A program made the translations under genes and the position numbers. The notes beneath the pieces are model-generated. The model was not told where the DNA came from. It was given only the letters and a program-made list of their open reading frames with translations, and did no database searches. Of a stretch of 64,000 nucleotides of DNA, positions 55,165 through 63,265 are shown piece after piece (within the stretch, counting starts at the first letter, position 1; every line of letters starts with the position of its first letter). This DNA is from Clostridium sp. MD294 (GTDB lineage Bacteria; Bacillota; Clostridia; Lachnospirales; Anaerotignaceae). The DNA lies in assembly GCF_000364165.2 (NCBI RefSeq), contig NZ_CP097810.1, forward strand, positions 1,054,001-1,118,000. The letters are read 5' to 3'.

Positions 55165-55353
55165 TTACATATCTTGAATATAACTCATAAGGTCATCATA
55201 TTAACTAGATTGCATTTCGCCATTATCGTATAATTGTTGTACATGGTTAGATAATACTTCTACATCATAATCTTCAATATCTCCATTTAGAATATCTACA
55301 ATATAGTTTTTTAATTGTCTATATTCTTTACAATAAATATGATTATCATACAT
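55165..55353 (-). pseudogene. Small ICE-type conserved protein with in-frame TAA
   Basis: On the minus strand MYDNHIYCKEYRQLKNYIVD, then ILNGDIEDYDVEVLSNHVQQ and LYDNGEMQSS, is followed by a TAA at 55201-55203 and then YDDLMSYIQDM and a second stop. Similar small proteins near ICE integrases read QSSQYDDLMxYIQDL, so the TAA probably replaces a CAA Gln codon. The ATG has AAAGGAGGGG upstream. Function of the family is unknown to me. Only 11 residues are lost, so the shortened protein may still be made. Confidence 0.6.
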
Positions 55354-55380
55354 AAAACACCCCTCCTTTTATAGAATATT

Positions 55381-55400
55381 ATTGCAGTAAAATTGCAGTA
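55381..55400 (+). repeat. Paired ATTGCAGTA repeats, right end (candidate integrase arm sites)
   Basis: ATTGCAGTA occurs at 55381-55389 and 55392-55400, 11 bp apart and in the same orientation as the left-end pair at 41023-41043. Confidence 0.6.
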
Positions 55401-55528
55401 TATAGTAAAAAAATCATTTTTATTAAGTGTTATTTCAAAAAGTAATAAAATATACTTATACTAGTGAAATGGCTTTATTTTTTAGTAGCAATTCCAAAAA
55501 TCTTATCAATCCGCCATATTTTAGCCCA

Positions 55529-55577
55529 AAAATAAAAAAACGGAACCCCATGACATAAATCACAAAACTCCGCTTTT
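55529..55577 (-). terminator. Terminator of tRNA-Lys
   Basis: On the minus strand GCGGAG and TTCCG-type arms (CGGA at about 55570-55573 with TCCG at 55541-55544) enclose a loop and are followed by a run of T. A near-identical copy lies at the left end of the element. Confidence 0.7.
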
Positions 55578-55625
55578 TAAAGTGCACCTTTAGGGGCTCG
55601 AACCCTAGACCCACTGATTAAGAGT
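55535..55625 (-). repeat. Right attachment repeat (tRNA-Lys 3' half and terminator)
   Basis: This copy corresponds to 40831-40920 and forms part of the intact tRNA-Lys gene. The identical core covers the tRNA from the 3' end through the anticodon loop to 55625. It is the element-borne segment that restored the tRNA on integration. Confidence 0.9.
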
Positions 55626-55655
55626 CAGTTGCTCTACCAACTGAGCTAAAGGTGC
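55583..55655 (-). tRNA. tRNA-Lys (anticodon CTT), integration target
   Basis: This is a 73-nt cloverleaf on the minus strand: acceptor GCACCTT/AAGGTGC with A discriminator, D arm GCTC/GAGC, anticodon stem ACTGA/TCAGT with loop CTCTTAA, T arm CTAGG/CCTAG with TTCGAGC. CCA is not encoded. It is complete and probably functional despite being the element attachment site. Confidence 0.97.
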
Positions 55656-55853
55656 AAGAACAATTAACTGTAAGAGATATCATACAGTAAAAAGGAATAT
55701 TTGTCAATAAAAATTTACAAAAAAATGATAAAAGAAATAATTTTTTGATGCTATGTTTTCAATTTATAAGTAATCATATTGCATTATTATAAAAATAAGT
55801 ATAAAATGAGTAAGGAAATAGAAGGCTTATAGAAAGATAAAGGAGGATATATC

Positions 55854-56258
55854 ATGGCTTTTTTGTGGGATAAAAATTTAGAAACAGGGAATGAAATGAT
55901 AGACCAACAGCATAAGCAATTAATTACAGCAATTAATGATTTATTGCAGGCTTGTTCATCAGGTAGAGGAAGAGATGAGATTGCAAAAACAATGAAGTTT
56001 TTATATGATTATACCGCAAAACATTTTTCAGATGAAGAAAAATTACAACTACAATATCGTTATCCAGACTATACAAATCATAAAAGATATCATGAAGAAT
56101 TTAAAAAAGTAGTAAAAGAGTTGTCTATACAATTACAAAGAGAAGGTTCTAGCATTGCATTGGTAGGAAAAGTGAATACAAGTATAGGGGATTGGCTTTT
56201 AAATCATATCAAAAGAGAAGATGTAAAAGTAGCTACTCATATTAAGTCACAACAATAA
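55854..56258 (+). CDS. Bacteriohemerythrin
   Basis: This single-domain hemerythrin (134 residues) binds O2 at a non-haem di-iron centre. All ligands are in place: His20 (DQQHKQL), His57 and Glu61 (KHFSDEE), His76 and His80 (HKRYHEEF), His118 and Asp123 (LLNHIKREDV). In an anaerobe it may store or scavenge oxygen or protect iron enzymes such as Rnf. AAAGGAGG lies about 9 nt before the ATG. It is monocistronic with a terminator behind it. Confidence 0.95.
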   Translation: MAFLWDKNLETGNEMIDQQHKQLITAINDLLQACSSGRGRDEIAKTMKFLYDYTAKHFSDEEKLQLQYRYPDYTNHKRYHEEFKKVVKELSIQLQREGSSIALVGKVNTSIGDWLLNHIKREDVKVATHIKSQQ

Positions 56259-56267
56259 AGAATACAT

Positions 56268-56297
56268 AAAGAGGGTCTATAGCAGGCCCTTTTTTTA
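56268..56297 (+). terminator. Terminator of the bacteriohemerythrin gene
   Basis: AGGGTC and GGCCCT (one T-G pair) around a 7-base loop, then seven T. Confidence 0.85.
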
Positions 56298-56343
56298 ATG
56301 AATGGTACTATATAGAATAAATCATAAAAAAAGGAATGAAAAT

Positions 56344-57540
56344 ATGAATTTGAATATACCTAAAAAAATAGAAAAAATGTTACAAAAAATCAATTCTGCT
56401 GGATATGAGGCTTATATTGTAGGAGGGTGTGTAAGAGATTGTTTTTTAAAAAGACAACCACAAGATTGGGACATTACAACGTCAGCAGAACCAGAACAAA
56501 TTAAAAAAATTTTTAATAGAACATATGATACTGGATTACAGCATGGTACAGTAACAGTATCATGGGAGGGAGAACATTATGAAGTAACAACATATCGTAT
56601 AGAAGGAAAATATGATGACTGTAGACACCCTAATACTGTAATATTTACAAAAAATTTAAAAGAAGATTTACAAAGAAGGGATTTTACAATCAATGCAATT
56701 GCTTATCACCCACAACAAGGAATAAAAGATTATTTTTTAGGACAAAAGCATATAGAACAAAAAATAATAAAAGGAGTGGGAAATGCGGAAGAACGTTTTC
56801 AAGAAGATGCTTTAAGAATGTTAAGGGCATTACGTTTTTCTGCACAACTAGGATTTGAAATAGAACAATCAACCTATCAAGCATTACAGCAGAAAAAGGA
56901 ATTAATAAAAAAAATTAGTGTAGAAAGAATACATGATGAATTAGAAAAAATGTTGTTGTCTGAATATTTAGAAAAAATAAATCTTTTATGGAAGTCTGGA
57001 CTTTTGAATGAAATATCACCTATAGTATCAAATAATATGGAACAATATGGAGAAGAAATAATAAAACAAATGAAAAAAGCTCCTTTTGATAGAATAATAA
57101 GATGGACAATATTTTTACAATATGTAGAAATAAAGCAAGGAGAAACTTTTTTAAAATATTTAAAATTTGATAATTATACTATAAAAACAGTTGTAATGCT
57201 TTTAAAACATTTGAAAGATGATATTGCACTAGAAGAGTATGAATTAAGAAAAAAGGCAAATGAAATGACAGTAGAACAATTAAAAAGACTTCTTTTGATA
57301 CATAACATACAACAAAAACAAAATATAGAACAGTTGCAACAATATTTTGATAAAATATTACAAAGAGGAGATTGTATTACATTAAAAACATTGGCTGTTA
57401 CAGGAGAAGATTTGATAAAAGAAGGAATGAAGAAGGGAAAAGAAATAGGAGAGATGTTGTATTTTTTGTTAGATATAGTGCATAGAAATCCAGAAAAAAA
57501 TACAAAAGAAATATTGTTATATTGTGCAAAAGAAAAATAA
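56344..57540 (+). CDS. cca: CCA tRNA nucleotidyltransferase / poly(A) polymerase family
   Basis: This class II nucleotidyltransferase adds or repairs the 3' CCA of tRNAs. In 398 residues: nucleotide-binding YIVGGCVRD near residue 22, the catalytic Asp pair in QDWDITT, RRDFTINAIAY, and the template region RFQEDALRMLRALRFSAQLG. The C-terminus is helical. The two tRNA genes in this window lack encoded CCA, which fits the need for such an enzyme. I start at 56344, with AAAAGGA 7 nt upstream; an in-frame ATG 42 bp earlier has no site and lies close to the preceding terminator. A poly(A) polymerase role cannot be ruled out by sequence. Confidence 0.9.
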   Translation: MNLNIPKKIEKMLQKINSAGYEAYIVGGCVRDCFLKRQPQDWDITTSAEPEQIKKIFNRTYDTGLQHGTVTVSWEGEHYEVTTYRIEGKYDDCRHPNTVIFTKNLKEDLQRRDFTINAIAYHPQQGIKDYFLGQKHIEQKIIKGVGNAEERFQEDALRMLRALRFSAQLGFEIEQSTYQALQQKKELIKKISVERIHDELEKMLLSEYLEKINLLWKSGLLNEISPIVSNNMEQYGEEIIKQMKKAPFDRIIRWTIFLQYVEIKQGETFLKYLKFDNYTIKTVVMLLKHLKDDIALEEYELRKKANEMTVEQLKRLLLIHNIQQKQNIEQLQQYFDKILQRGDCITLKTLAVTGEDLIKEGMKKGKEIGEMLYFLLDIVHRNPEKNTKEILLYCAKEK

Positions 57541-57639
57541 AAATAAGTTATATTCTAAAAGCTTGCTTCATATTATAAAAAGAGATATGGATACTATTTT
57601 TATAATAAGGAATAATAGCACTGTTGCGGGGGGAGAAAA

Positions 57640-58629
57640 ATGGAATATAACTATGATAAAATATTATGGGAAGGATATGGATTACGTTTTTATGGCGGAA
57701 ATAGAGTTCGTACAGGTTACCTCTGCAAAACAGATAAAGGATTGCTGGAGATACGTAAAAACATTTCTCATAAAAAACAAATATTGTTTGAATATGATAT
57801 AAAAGAACATTTATATCAAAAAGGTTTTCACAATATCAATCGATTTGAAATCAGTCAACAAGGATTGCCCTACTATACATGGGAAGAAAATGATTATATA
57901 GTGGAGAAAGCAATAGAAACAGAAGCTTTTGAAGAAGAAGAAAAACAAACATTTATAATAGGAGCAAGAATACTAGCAAAATTACATAATGCAGCAAAGG
58001 GATTAAATAGTACATCAGGATATTTTACAATAAAAAATCGTTTAAAAATATATGAAAAAAGAAGAATTGAATTACTAAAGATAAAAAAGAGAATAGAAAA
58101 ACAGGGAGGATATAGTGCATTAGATTTGCTTGTAAAACAAAATTATGATTACTATATGGAAAAAATAGAACAGGCAAATAAACTATTTTTAGAAGCAGAA
58201 TATGAAAAAGAAGTAAAAAAAGTAGAACAACAGAAAACAATATGTCATAATGCTTTTAAAGGAGAAAATATTAGAAAAGATGGAAAAGGGAATGTGTTTA
58301 TAACAGGATTTTCAAAATGTACTTATGATAATAATATGGTAGATTTAGCGATGTATTTTAAACGTTTTTTAAAAAAACAACAGTGGGATATAGAAACAGT
58401 AGAAAAAATGTTTTCTGAATATCATAGCGAAAATCCTTTATCATTACAAGATAAAAAAATGCTTTTAGCATTGTTTATATATCCTGAAAAATTTCTTTCA
58501 TTGTGTAATGAATATTATAATAAAAGGCGTGTTTGTGTTTCACCTGCTATGTTAGAAAGAATGGAAGTATGTATTGCAGGTATAGAAAAAAATGAAAAAA
58601 TGATAAAATGGCTTCAAACAATTTCATAA
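57640..58629 (+). CDS. CotS-like spore-coat kinase-fold protein
   Basis: This 329-residue protein resembles the CotS/YutH family, which has the aminoglycoside-phosphotransferase fold and is found in spore coats. Matching features are the N-terminal GGNRVRTGYLCKTDKGLLEI, a helical middle with a long charged segment (about 140-200), and the loop CHNAFKGENI at about 205, followed by FITGFSKCTYDNNMVDLAMYF. The catalytic Asp normally found in the HxD loop is missing (HNAFKGEN) and DFG-like Asp is also altered, so kinase activity is unlikely. The start has GGGGGGAG upstream. It suggests a sporulating lineage. Confidence 0.75.
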   Translation: MEYNYDKILWEGYGLRFYGGNRVRTGYLCKTDKGLLEIRKNISHKKQILFEYDIKEHLYQKGFHNINRFEISQQGLPYYTWEENDYIVEKAIETEAFEEEEKQTFIIGARILAKLHNAAKGLNSTSGYFTIKNRLKIYEKRRIELLKIKKRIEKQGGYSALDLLVKQNYDYYMEKIEQANKLFLEAEYEKEVKKVEQQKTICHNAFKGENIRKDGKGNVFITGFSKCTYDNNMVDLAMYFKRFLKKQQWDIETVEKMFSEYHSENPLSLQDKKMLLALFIYPEKFLSLCNEYYNKRRVCVSPAMLERMEVCIAGIEKNEKMIKWLQTIS

Positions 58630-58748
58630 TAAATAGGTATTGTAATAATTCGTCGATTTTATATTAAAAATTGGCGAATTTTGTTGTATGATGATTTCCT
58701 ATGGAGTATAATGTTTCTTATAAATATATTGAGAAAAGAGGCATTTAC

Positions 58749-59009
58749 ATGGGATATAGAGAAATTTATTTTGATAAAAATAAATCCAATCATGGTTGGT
58801 ATACTTGTGTTAGATGTGGCAAAAAACTTCGTAAATCTGATGTAGATATTGACCATATTATTCCTCAAAGTAGAGGAGGAAGTGATAATATTTTAAATTT
58901 GCAATGTATGTGTAAAACGTGTAATCGTTCTAAACAGAACAGTATGGGATTAGATACAGTAAAAGACTTAGGAAAAAATATTGTTAGAAATATATTTCGA
59001 AAAAAATAA
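58749..59009 (+). CDS. HNH endonuclease family protein
   Basis: This small (86-residue) protein has a CxxC zinc pair (CVRCGKKL), the HNH core DVDIDHIIPQSRGGSDN, then LQCMCKTCNRSKQ. It could be a free-standing nuclease or a homing-type remnant. I use the ATG at 58749 (AGAGGC upstream); an in-frame ATG at 58701 would add 16 residues. No intron or restriction partner is adjacent. Confidence 0.85.
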   Translation: MGYREIYFDKNKSNHGWYTCVRCGKKLRKSDVDIDHIIPQSRGGSDNILNLQCMCKTCNRSKQNSMGLDTVKDLGKNIVRNIFRKK

Positions 59010-59013
59010 AAAA

Positions 59014-59060
59014 AGAAAAGCCAAAAAGTAACTTTTGTGTAGTGCTTTTATGGCTTTTTT
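59014..59060. terminator. Bidirectional terminator between the HNH and WD40-like genes
   Basis: AAAAGCCA and TGGCTTTT arms with inner AAAAGT/ACTTTT-type pairing and T runs on both strands, placed between convergent genes. Confidence 0.8.
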
Positions 59061-59075
59061 ATATTAGAGTGTTTT

Positions 59076-60050
59076 TTAGTTTTGATTGATGTCGTCAAAA
59101 TATAGTTTAAATGTTTTTTGTTGTTGATAATTCATAAAGCCAACAAAATAGCATAGTATTTTATTTTCTTTTATTTCTATTTTTTTAATATATTTCCATT
59201 TATCATATAGCTCTTCATCAACTGCATGAGAATAAGGCACAGCAGTTTTTATTATTCCTGATTGTATAAATTGTCCGTTTTGTTGTAAACTAACTTTTAT
59301 AATGTCACTATCTTTATTGACATATACAAAATTATTTTCATCTAAAAAGGAAATGAGAGGACAATCTCTTATTCCACAAGAATCACTAATCCATACAAGA
59401 GAAGAAAATTCTCCAAGACATTCTCCGCTTGCAATACAGAATACTTTTACGATTGTACCTAATGCTCCCATTGCAATGGAGTCGTCATTAGGGCTAAAAG
59501 CGATAGATGCTAAATTTTTATACTTTGATTGTACATTGTTGTAGTCTTCATAAAAACATAGTTCCAAATTTAAAAGGTCAATGATAAAAATACTTCTAAA
59601 ATACACTGGAGTAAATATTACTTCTAGTCCGCCAGCAGACTGAGGGTCATAATTCCCTCTAACACGAATAGCTACATAACGTCCCGTATTGCTAAAATCC
59701 ACTTGTGTTAGTTCATCATAGTAGCAAAAGGTATCTATTTCTTTAAATGAATTATCTTCATAGTTAACACATGAAAACAGTCGAAAAAATTTTTCAATTC
59801 TTTTTTCTGAAAGAAGTATAAAATAAACATAGCCTATACCATATGTTGCAATAATATATTTTGAGTTAGGAGTTAAAAACACTTGTGGTACTAGCAACCA
59901 TTCTGCACGCAAATATTGATAATGTTGTGGACTTTTAAATAAATTGATTTCAAATGATTTTTTGGGGTCTATTTTATTTTCTATATGAAGCATACCTAAT
60001 TCTGTAAAGCTTGCTAACCACATTTCATTTTCTGCTTTAGTAGAACACAT
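59076..60050 (-). CDS. WD40-like beta-propeller protein
   Basis: The 324-residue cytoplasmic protein has repeated blade-like segments, the clearest being LASIAFSPNDDSIAMGALG followed by TIVKVFCIASGECLGEFSS, and also TQVDFSNTGRYVAIRV and VFLTPNSKYIIATYG. This is the WD40/quinoprotein-like pattern. No signal peptide or catalytic motif is seen, so a protein-interaction role is likely. GGAGGAAAA precedes the ATG. It is monocistronic. Confidence 0.7.
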   Translation of the reverse strand: MCSTKAENEMWLASFTELGMLHIENKIDPKKSFEINLFKSPQHYQYLRAEWLLVPQVFLTPNSKYIIATYGIGYVYFILLSEKRIEKFFRLFSCVNYEDNSFKEIDTFCYYDELTQVDFSNTGRYVAIRVRGNYDPQSAGGLEVIFTPVYFRSIFIIDLLNLELCFYEDYNNVQSKYKNLASIAFSPNDDSIAMGALGTIVKVFCIASGECLGEFSSLVWISDSCGIRDCPLISFLDENNFVYVNKDSDIIKVSLQQNGQFIQSGIIKTAVPYSHAVDEELYDKWKYIKKIEIKENKILCYFVGFMNYQQQKTFKLYFDDINQN

Positions 60051-60202
60051 TTTATTTTCCTCCTATGACATATTGTTATTTAATTTGTGTGTATCAATTG
60101 TAACATAAAATGGTAAACAATACTAATTTTAAATTTGTAATAATGTAATAAAAAAATATGCAGTTTACAGAAAATATAAAAGTTATTTCTACACAAAAAA
60201 TA

Positions 60203-60240
60203 AAAAAACCTTATACCTTTTTAAGGAATAAGGTTTTTTA
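60203..60240 (-). terminator. Terminator of argGH
   Basis: AAAAAACCTTAT and ATAAGGTTTTTT arms with an inner CCTT/AAGG pair give a strong hairpin 3 bp after the argH stop. Confidence 0.9.
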
Positions 60241-60242
60241 TA

Positions 60243-61619
60243 TTATATTGTTTTGAAGTAGTTGTCATTGATAGAAATTAGTTTTTGAATATATTCTTTA
60301 GAAGGGCCACCTTCTACATTTCTAGCAGCAACACATTTTTCTACTTTAATGGCATCGTATACTGTTTCATTAAATACAGGAGAAATATTTTGGTATTCTT
60401 GTAATGATAAATCGTCTAAATTGGTGTTGTGATTGATGCAATAGAGTACAAGCTGACCAATAATAGCATGAGCATCTCTAAAAGGAACACCATTTTTAAC
60501 AAGCCAGTCTGCAGCATCTGTAGCATTTGTAAAACCACCTTTTGTAGCAGCATACATATTTTGTTTATTTACTGTCATAGTATCTATCATAGCAGTAAAT
60601 ACAGGTAGACACATTTTAATAGTATCTACAGCAGAAAATACAGCTTCTTTGTCTTCTTGCATATCTTTGTTGTAGGCAAGAGGAAGTCCCTTCATTGTAG
60701 TCAAAAGTCCTATTAAATTGCCATAAACACGCCCAGTTTTACCTCTAATCAATTCTGCCATATCAGGATTTTTTTTCTGAGGCATAATGCTAGAGCCTGT
60801 AGAATAGGCATCGTCTAATTCAATAAAGCGAAATTCGTGACTGCTCCAAAGTATCACTTCCTCACAAAAACGGCTCAAGTGCATCATAATAATAGAAAGT
60901 GCAGAAGCCAACTCTATGCAAAAATCTCTATCACTTACACCGTCCATACTATTTAATGTAATACTATCAAAATCTAATTGTTCTGCTACAAAATTTCTGT
61001 CAAGAGGGTATGTTGTAGAAGCTAAAGCACCAGAACCAAGAGGCATACTGTTGGTACGTTTGTATGTGTCTGTTAGACGGTCATAATCTCTTTTGAACAT
61101 TTCCACATAGGCAAGTATATGATGAGCGAATGTAATAGGCTGTGCTCTTTGTAAATGGGTATATCCTGGCATAATGGTATCAACATGGTCTGAAGCAATG
61201 CGATTTAATACCATCATAGTATTTTTTAAAAGAGATTGTATTTGTTTGATTTCTGTTTTGGCATACATACGAATATCTAAAGCAACTTGGTCATTACGGC
61301 TTCTGCCTGTATGAAGACGTTTTCCTACATCACCAATACGTTCAATCAATATTGTTTCAATATTCATATGAATATCTTCAGCTTTTTCATCAAATGTAAT
61401 AGTACCAGCTTCAATATCATTTAATATTTCTTTTAATGTTTTTTGTATTAAATTAGCATCTTCATTTGATATAATGCTTTGTTTTCCTAACATAGCAGCG
61501 TGGGCAATGCTACCTGTAATATCTTCTTTGTAAAGACGTTGGTCAAAAGAAATAGAAGAATGAAAATGGTCTGTAAAACTGTCTGTAGATTTTGTAAATC
61601 TACCACCCCAAAGCTTCAT
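60243..61619 (-). CDS. argH: Argininosuccinate lyase
   Basis: ArgH cleaves argininosuccinate to arginine and fumarate, the last step of arginine synthesis. The 458-residue length is normal. The family signature GSSIMPQKKNPD is at about residue 279, and the catalytic His region YTHLQRAQPITFAHH and HTGRSRNDQV are intact. GAAAGGAG precedes the ATG. It lies 96 bp after argG, with a terminator-like hairpin between them, so its expression may be reduced relative to argG. Confidence 0.97.
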   Translation of the reverse strand: MKLWGGRFTKSTDSFTDHFHSSISFDQRLYKEDITGSIAHAAMLGKQSIISNEDANLIQKTLKEILNDIEAGTITFDEKAEDIHMNIETILIERIGDVGKRLHTGRSRNDQVALDIRMYAKTEIKQIQSLLKNTMMVLNRIASDHVDTIMPGYTHLQRAQPITFAHHILAYVEMFKRDYDRLTDTYKRTNSMPLGSGALASTTYPLDRNFVAEQLDFDSITLNSMDGVSDRDFCIELASALSIIMMHLSRFCEEVILWSSHEFRFIELDDAYSTGSSIMPQKKNPDMAELIRGKTGRVYGNLIGLLTTMKGLPLAYNKDMQEDKEAVFSAVDTIKMCLPVFTAMIDTMTVNKQNMYAATKGGFTNATDAADWLVKNGVPFRDAHAIIGQLVLYCINHNTNLDDLSLQEYQNISPVFNETVYDAIKVEKCVAARNVEGGPSKEYIQKLISINDNYFKTI

Positions 61620-61643
61620 AAAAAAACTCCTTTCTTTTTCTAA

Positions 61644-61690
61644 AATAAAAACCTTAAGGATATTAGCAAAACAACCTCAAGGTTTTTATG
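61644..61690 (-). terminator. Terminator-like hairpin between argG and argH
   Basis: On the minus strand AAAAACCTTGAGG and CCTTAAGGTTTTT flank a loop, followed by TATTTTAG. As it lies inside the presumed operon, it could be a partial terminator, an attenuator or a processing site. Confidence 0.65.
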
Positions 61691-61715
61691 ACACTTTATA
61701 TTATTTTACAATTCA

Positions 61716-62936
61716 TTATTTATTTTTGTTTGACTGCATCATCATAGCACGTACTTTTAAAGGCAAACCAAACAGATTGATAAATCCGTCAGCATCTTTG
61801 TGATTATATAATTCTCCTGTAGTAAAGCTAGCCATAGACTCGTTATAAAGAGAATAAGGAGAAGTAGAACCAGCAGGCATAATATTGCCTTTGTACAATT
61901 TTAATTTTACTTGTCCTGTTACAGTTTCATTTACACTATCAAAATATGCAGAAAGTGCTTCACGTAAAGGAGTAAACCATTCTCCACTATATACTAATTC
62001 TGCAAATTTGTTGCTGGCAATTTCATTAAATGCTTGTGTTTTTTTGTCTGTGCAAAGATATTCTAATTCTCTGTGAGCATAGTATAATATTGTACCACCT
62101 GGTGTTTCATATACACCACGGGATTTCATACCAACAACACGGTTTTCACAAATATCAGAGATACCAATACCATTTTTACCGCCAATTTCATTTAATTTTG
62201 TTAAAAGAGCTACAGGAGAAAGTTTTTCACCATTTACTGCTGTACAAATACCTTTTTCAAAATCAAGTGTAACATATTCTGGCTGGTCTGGTGCATCTTC
62301 AGGAGAAACGCCTAATTGTAAAATATGTTTGTAATTTGGTTCATTTGCAGGGTCTTCTAATTCTAAACCTTCATGACTTAAATGCCATATATTTCTATCA
62401 CGACTGTAACTGTCATCTTTTTTTACAGGAACTTCCATACCTCTCTGCTCTAAATAAGCAATTTCGTCTTCACGACTGCTCATTTTCCATGTATCTAATC
62501 TCCAAGGAGCAATAATTTTTAATTCTGGGGCAAGTGCTTTTACAGTAAGCTCAAAACGTACTTGGTCATTGCCTTTTCCTGTTGCACCATGACAAATAGC
62601 AGTAGCACCTTCTTTTTTTGCAATTTCTACTAATCTTTTGGCAATAATAGGACGTGCCATAGAAGTACCTAAAAGATATTTGCCTTCATAAATTGCATTT
62701 GCTTTTACACAAGGGTAAATAGCATCTGTAATAAATTCTTCTGTAATATCTTCAATATAAAGTTTGCTAGCACCTGTTTTCAATGCTCTTTCTTCAAGAC
62801 CTTCTGTTTCTTTACCTTGTCCTACATTACCGCAAACAGCAATGACTTCTGCATCGTTGTAATTTTCTTTTAACCAAGGAATGATAACAGTGGTATCAAG
62901 ACCGCCAGAATAAGCCAGTACAATTTTTTCTTTCAT
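61716..62936 (-). CDS. argG: Argininosuccinate synthase
   Basis: ArgG joins citrulline and aspartate with ATP to give argininosuccinate. The N-terminal P-loop is [15 protein letters not shown] (residues 8-22). Other landmarks are [29 protein letters not shown] and [19 protein letters not shown]. The 406-residue length is standard. AGGAGG precedes the ATG. Transcription starts at a strong promoter just upstream and continues into argH. Confidence 0.98.
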   Translation of the reverse strand: MKEKIVLAYSGGLDTTVIIPWLKENYNDAEVIAVCGNVGQGKETEGLEERALKTGASKLYIEDITEEFITDAIYPCVKANAIYEGKYLLGTSMARPIIAKRLVEIAKKEGATAICHGATGKGNDQVRFELTVKALAPELKIIAPWRLDTWKMSSREDEIAYLEQRGMEVPVKKDDSYSRDRNIWHLSHEGLELEDPANEPNYKHILQLGVSPEDAPDQPEYVTLDFEKGICTAVNGEKLSPVALLTKLNEIGGKNGIGISDICENRVVGMKSRGVYETPGGTILYYAHRELEYLCTDKKTQAFNEIASNKFAELVYSGEWFTPLREALSAYFDSVNETVTGQVKLKLYKGNIMPAGSTSPYSLYNESMASFTTGELYNHKDADGFINLFGLPLKVRAMMMQSNKNK

Positions 62937-63006
62937 AATAATAGTTCCTCCTCTATATTACAGTTTTGACTGTAAACATTTAACAAATTAATAGATTACT
63001 TTGGTT

Positions 63007-63035
63007 ATTATACACAAGTCTTTTGAAATAATCAA
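63007..63035 (-). promoter_or_regulatory. Promoter of argGH
   Basis: On the minus strand TTGATT (63030-63035) and TATAAT (63007-63012) are separated by 17 bp, with a leader of about 65 nt before argG. Confidence 0.85.
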
Positions 63036-63050
63036 TGCTTTTTATTAATT

Positions 63051-63088
63051 TATTTGTATTTATTCGTAATTTGTGCATAATTATAAAA
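63051..63088. promoter_or_regulatory. Possible ArgR (ARG box) region upstream of argG
   Basis: TATTTGTATTTATTCGTA and the adjacent TTGTGCATAATTATAAAA loosely resemble ArgR/AhrC boxes (GAATAAA-like cores in inverted orientation). They lie just upstream of the argG -35 box, where a repressor or activator could act. The match is weak. Confidence 0.3.
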
Positions 63089-63265
63089 ATAATAATAAAA
63101 ATATTACTATTTTTGTGCGTTATTTGTTATATTTATAAATAAATTTAAAAAAATGTTTTATGCCAAAAAATGCCTTTCATTTTAGGAAAAGCTTTTCTAA
63201 TTTCTATTTTTGTGCTAATATAGTGAAAGAACAATTTTGCATCAAAAAAGAAGGAGGTTCTGTTA

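Larger units (their letters stand above)
40921..55625. mobile_element. Integrative element inserted in tRNA-Lys(CTT), apparently decaying
   Basis: The element is about 14.7 kb, bounded by direct repeats of the tRNA 3' half. The integrase and excisionase genes lie at the tRNA-proximal end. Other genes are an Rpn nuclease, an FtsK-like ATPase, a Rep-like protein, a large membrane protein, an XRE regulator and an amidoligase/GATase cassette. No relaxase of a common family, type IV secretion genes, or phage structural genes are visible, so it is a small integrative (possibly mobilisable, rolling-circle-type) element and not a typical prophage. Multiple in-frame stops, including in the integrase, suggest that it can no longer excise by itself. 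Confidence 0.88.

Noticed and set aside
40921-55625. Genetic-code change or programmed suppression of TAA and TAG within the element
   Set aside because: Intact element genes end normally in TAA and TGA, chromosomal genes use TAA and TAG as stops, the integrase also has a frameshift, and other loci are plain debris. Decay explains all of it more simply.
40921-55625. Prophage
   Set aside because: No capsid, terminase, portal, tail or lysis genes are present.
62965-62990. Rex-like site in the argG leader
   Set aside because: Only one half-site (TTAACAA) matches well; the other half needs a gap.
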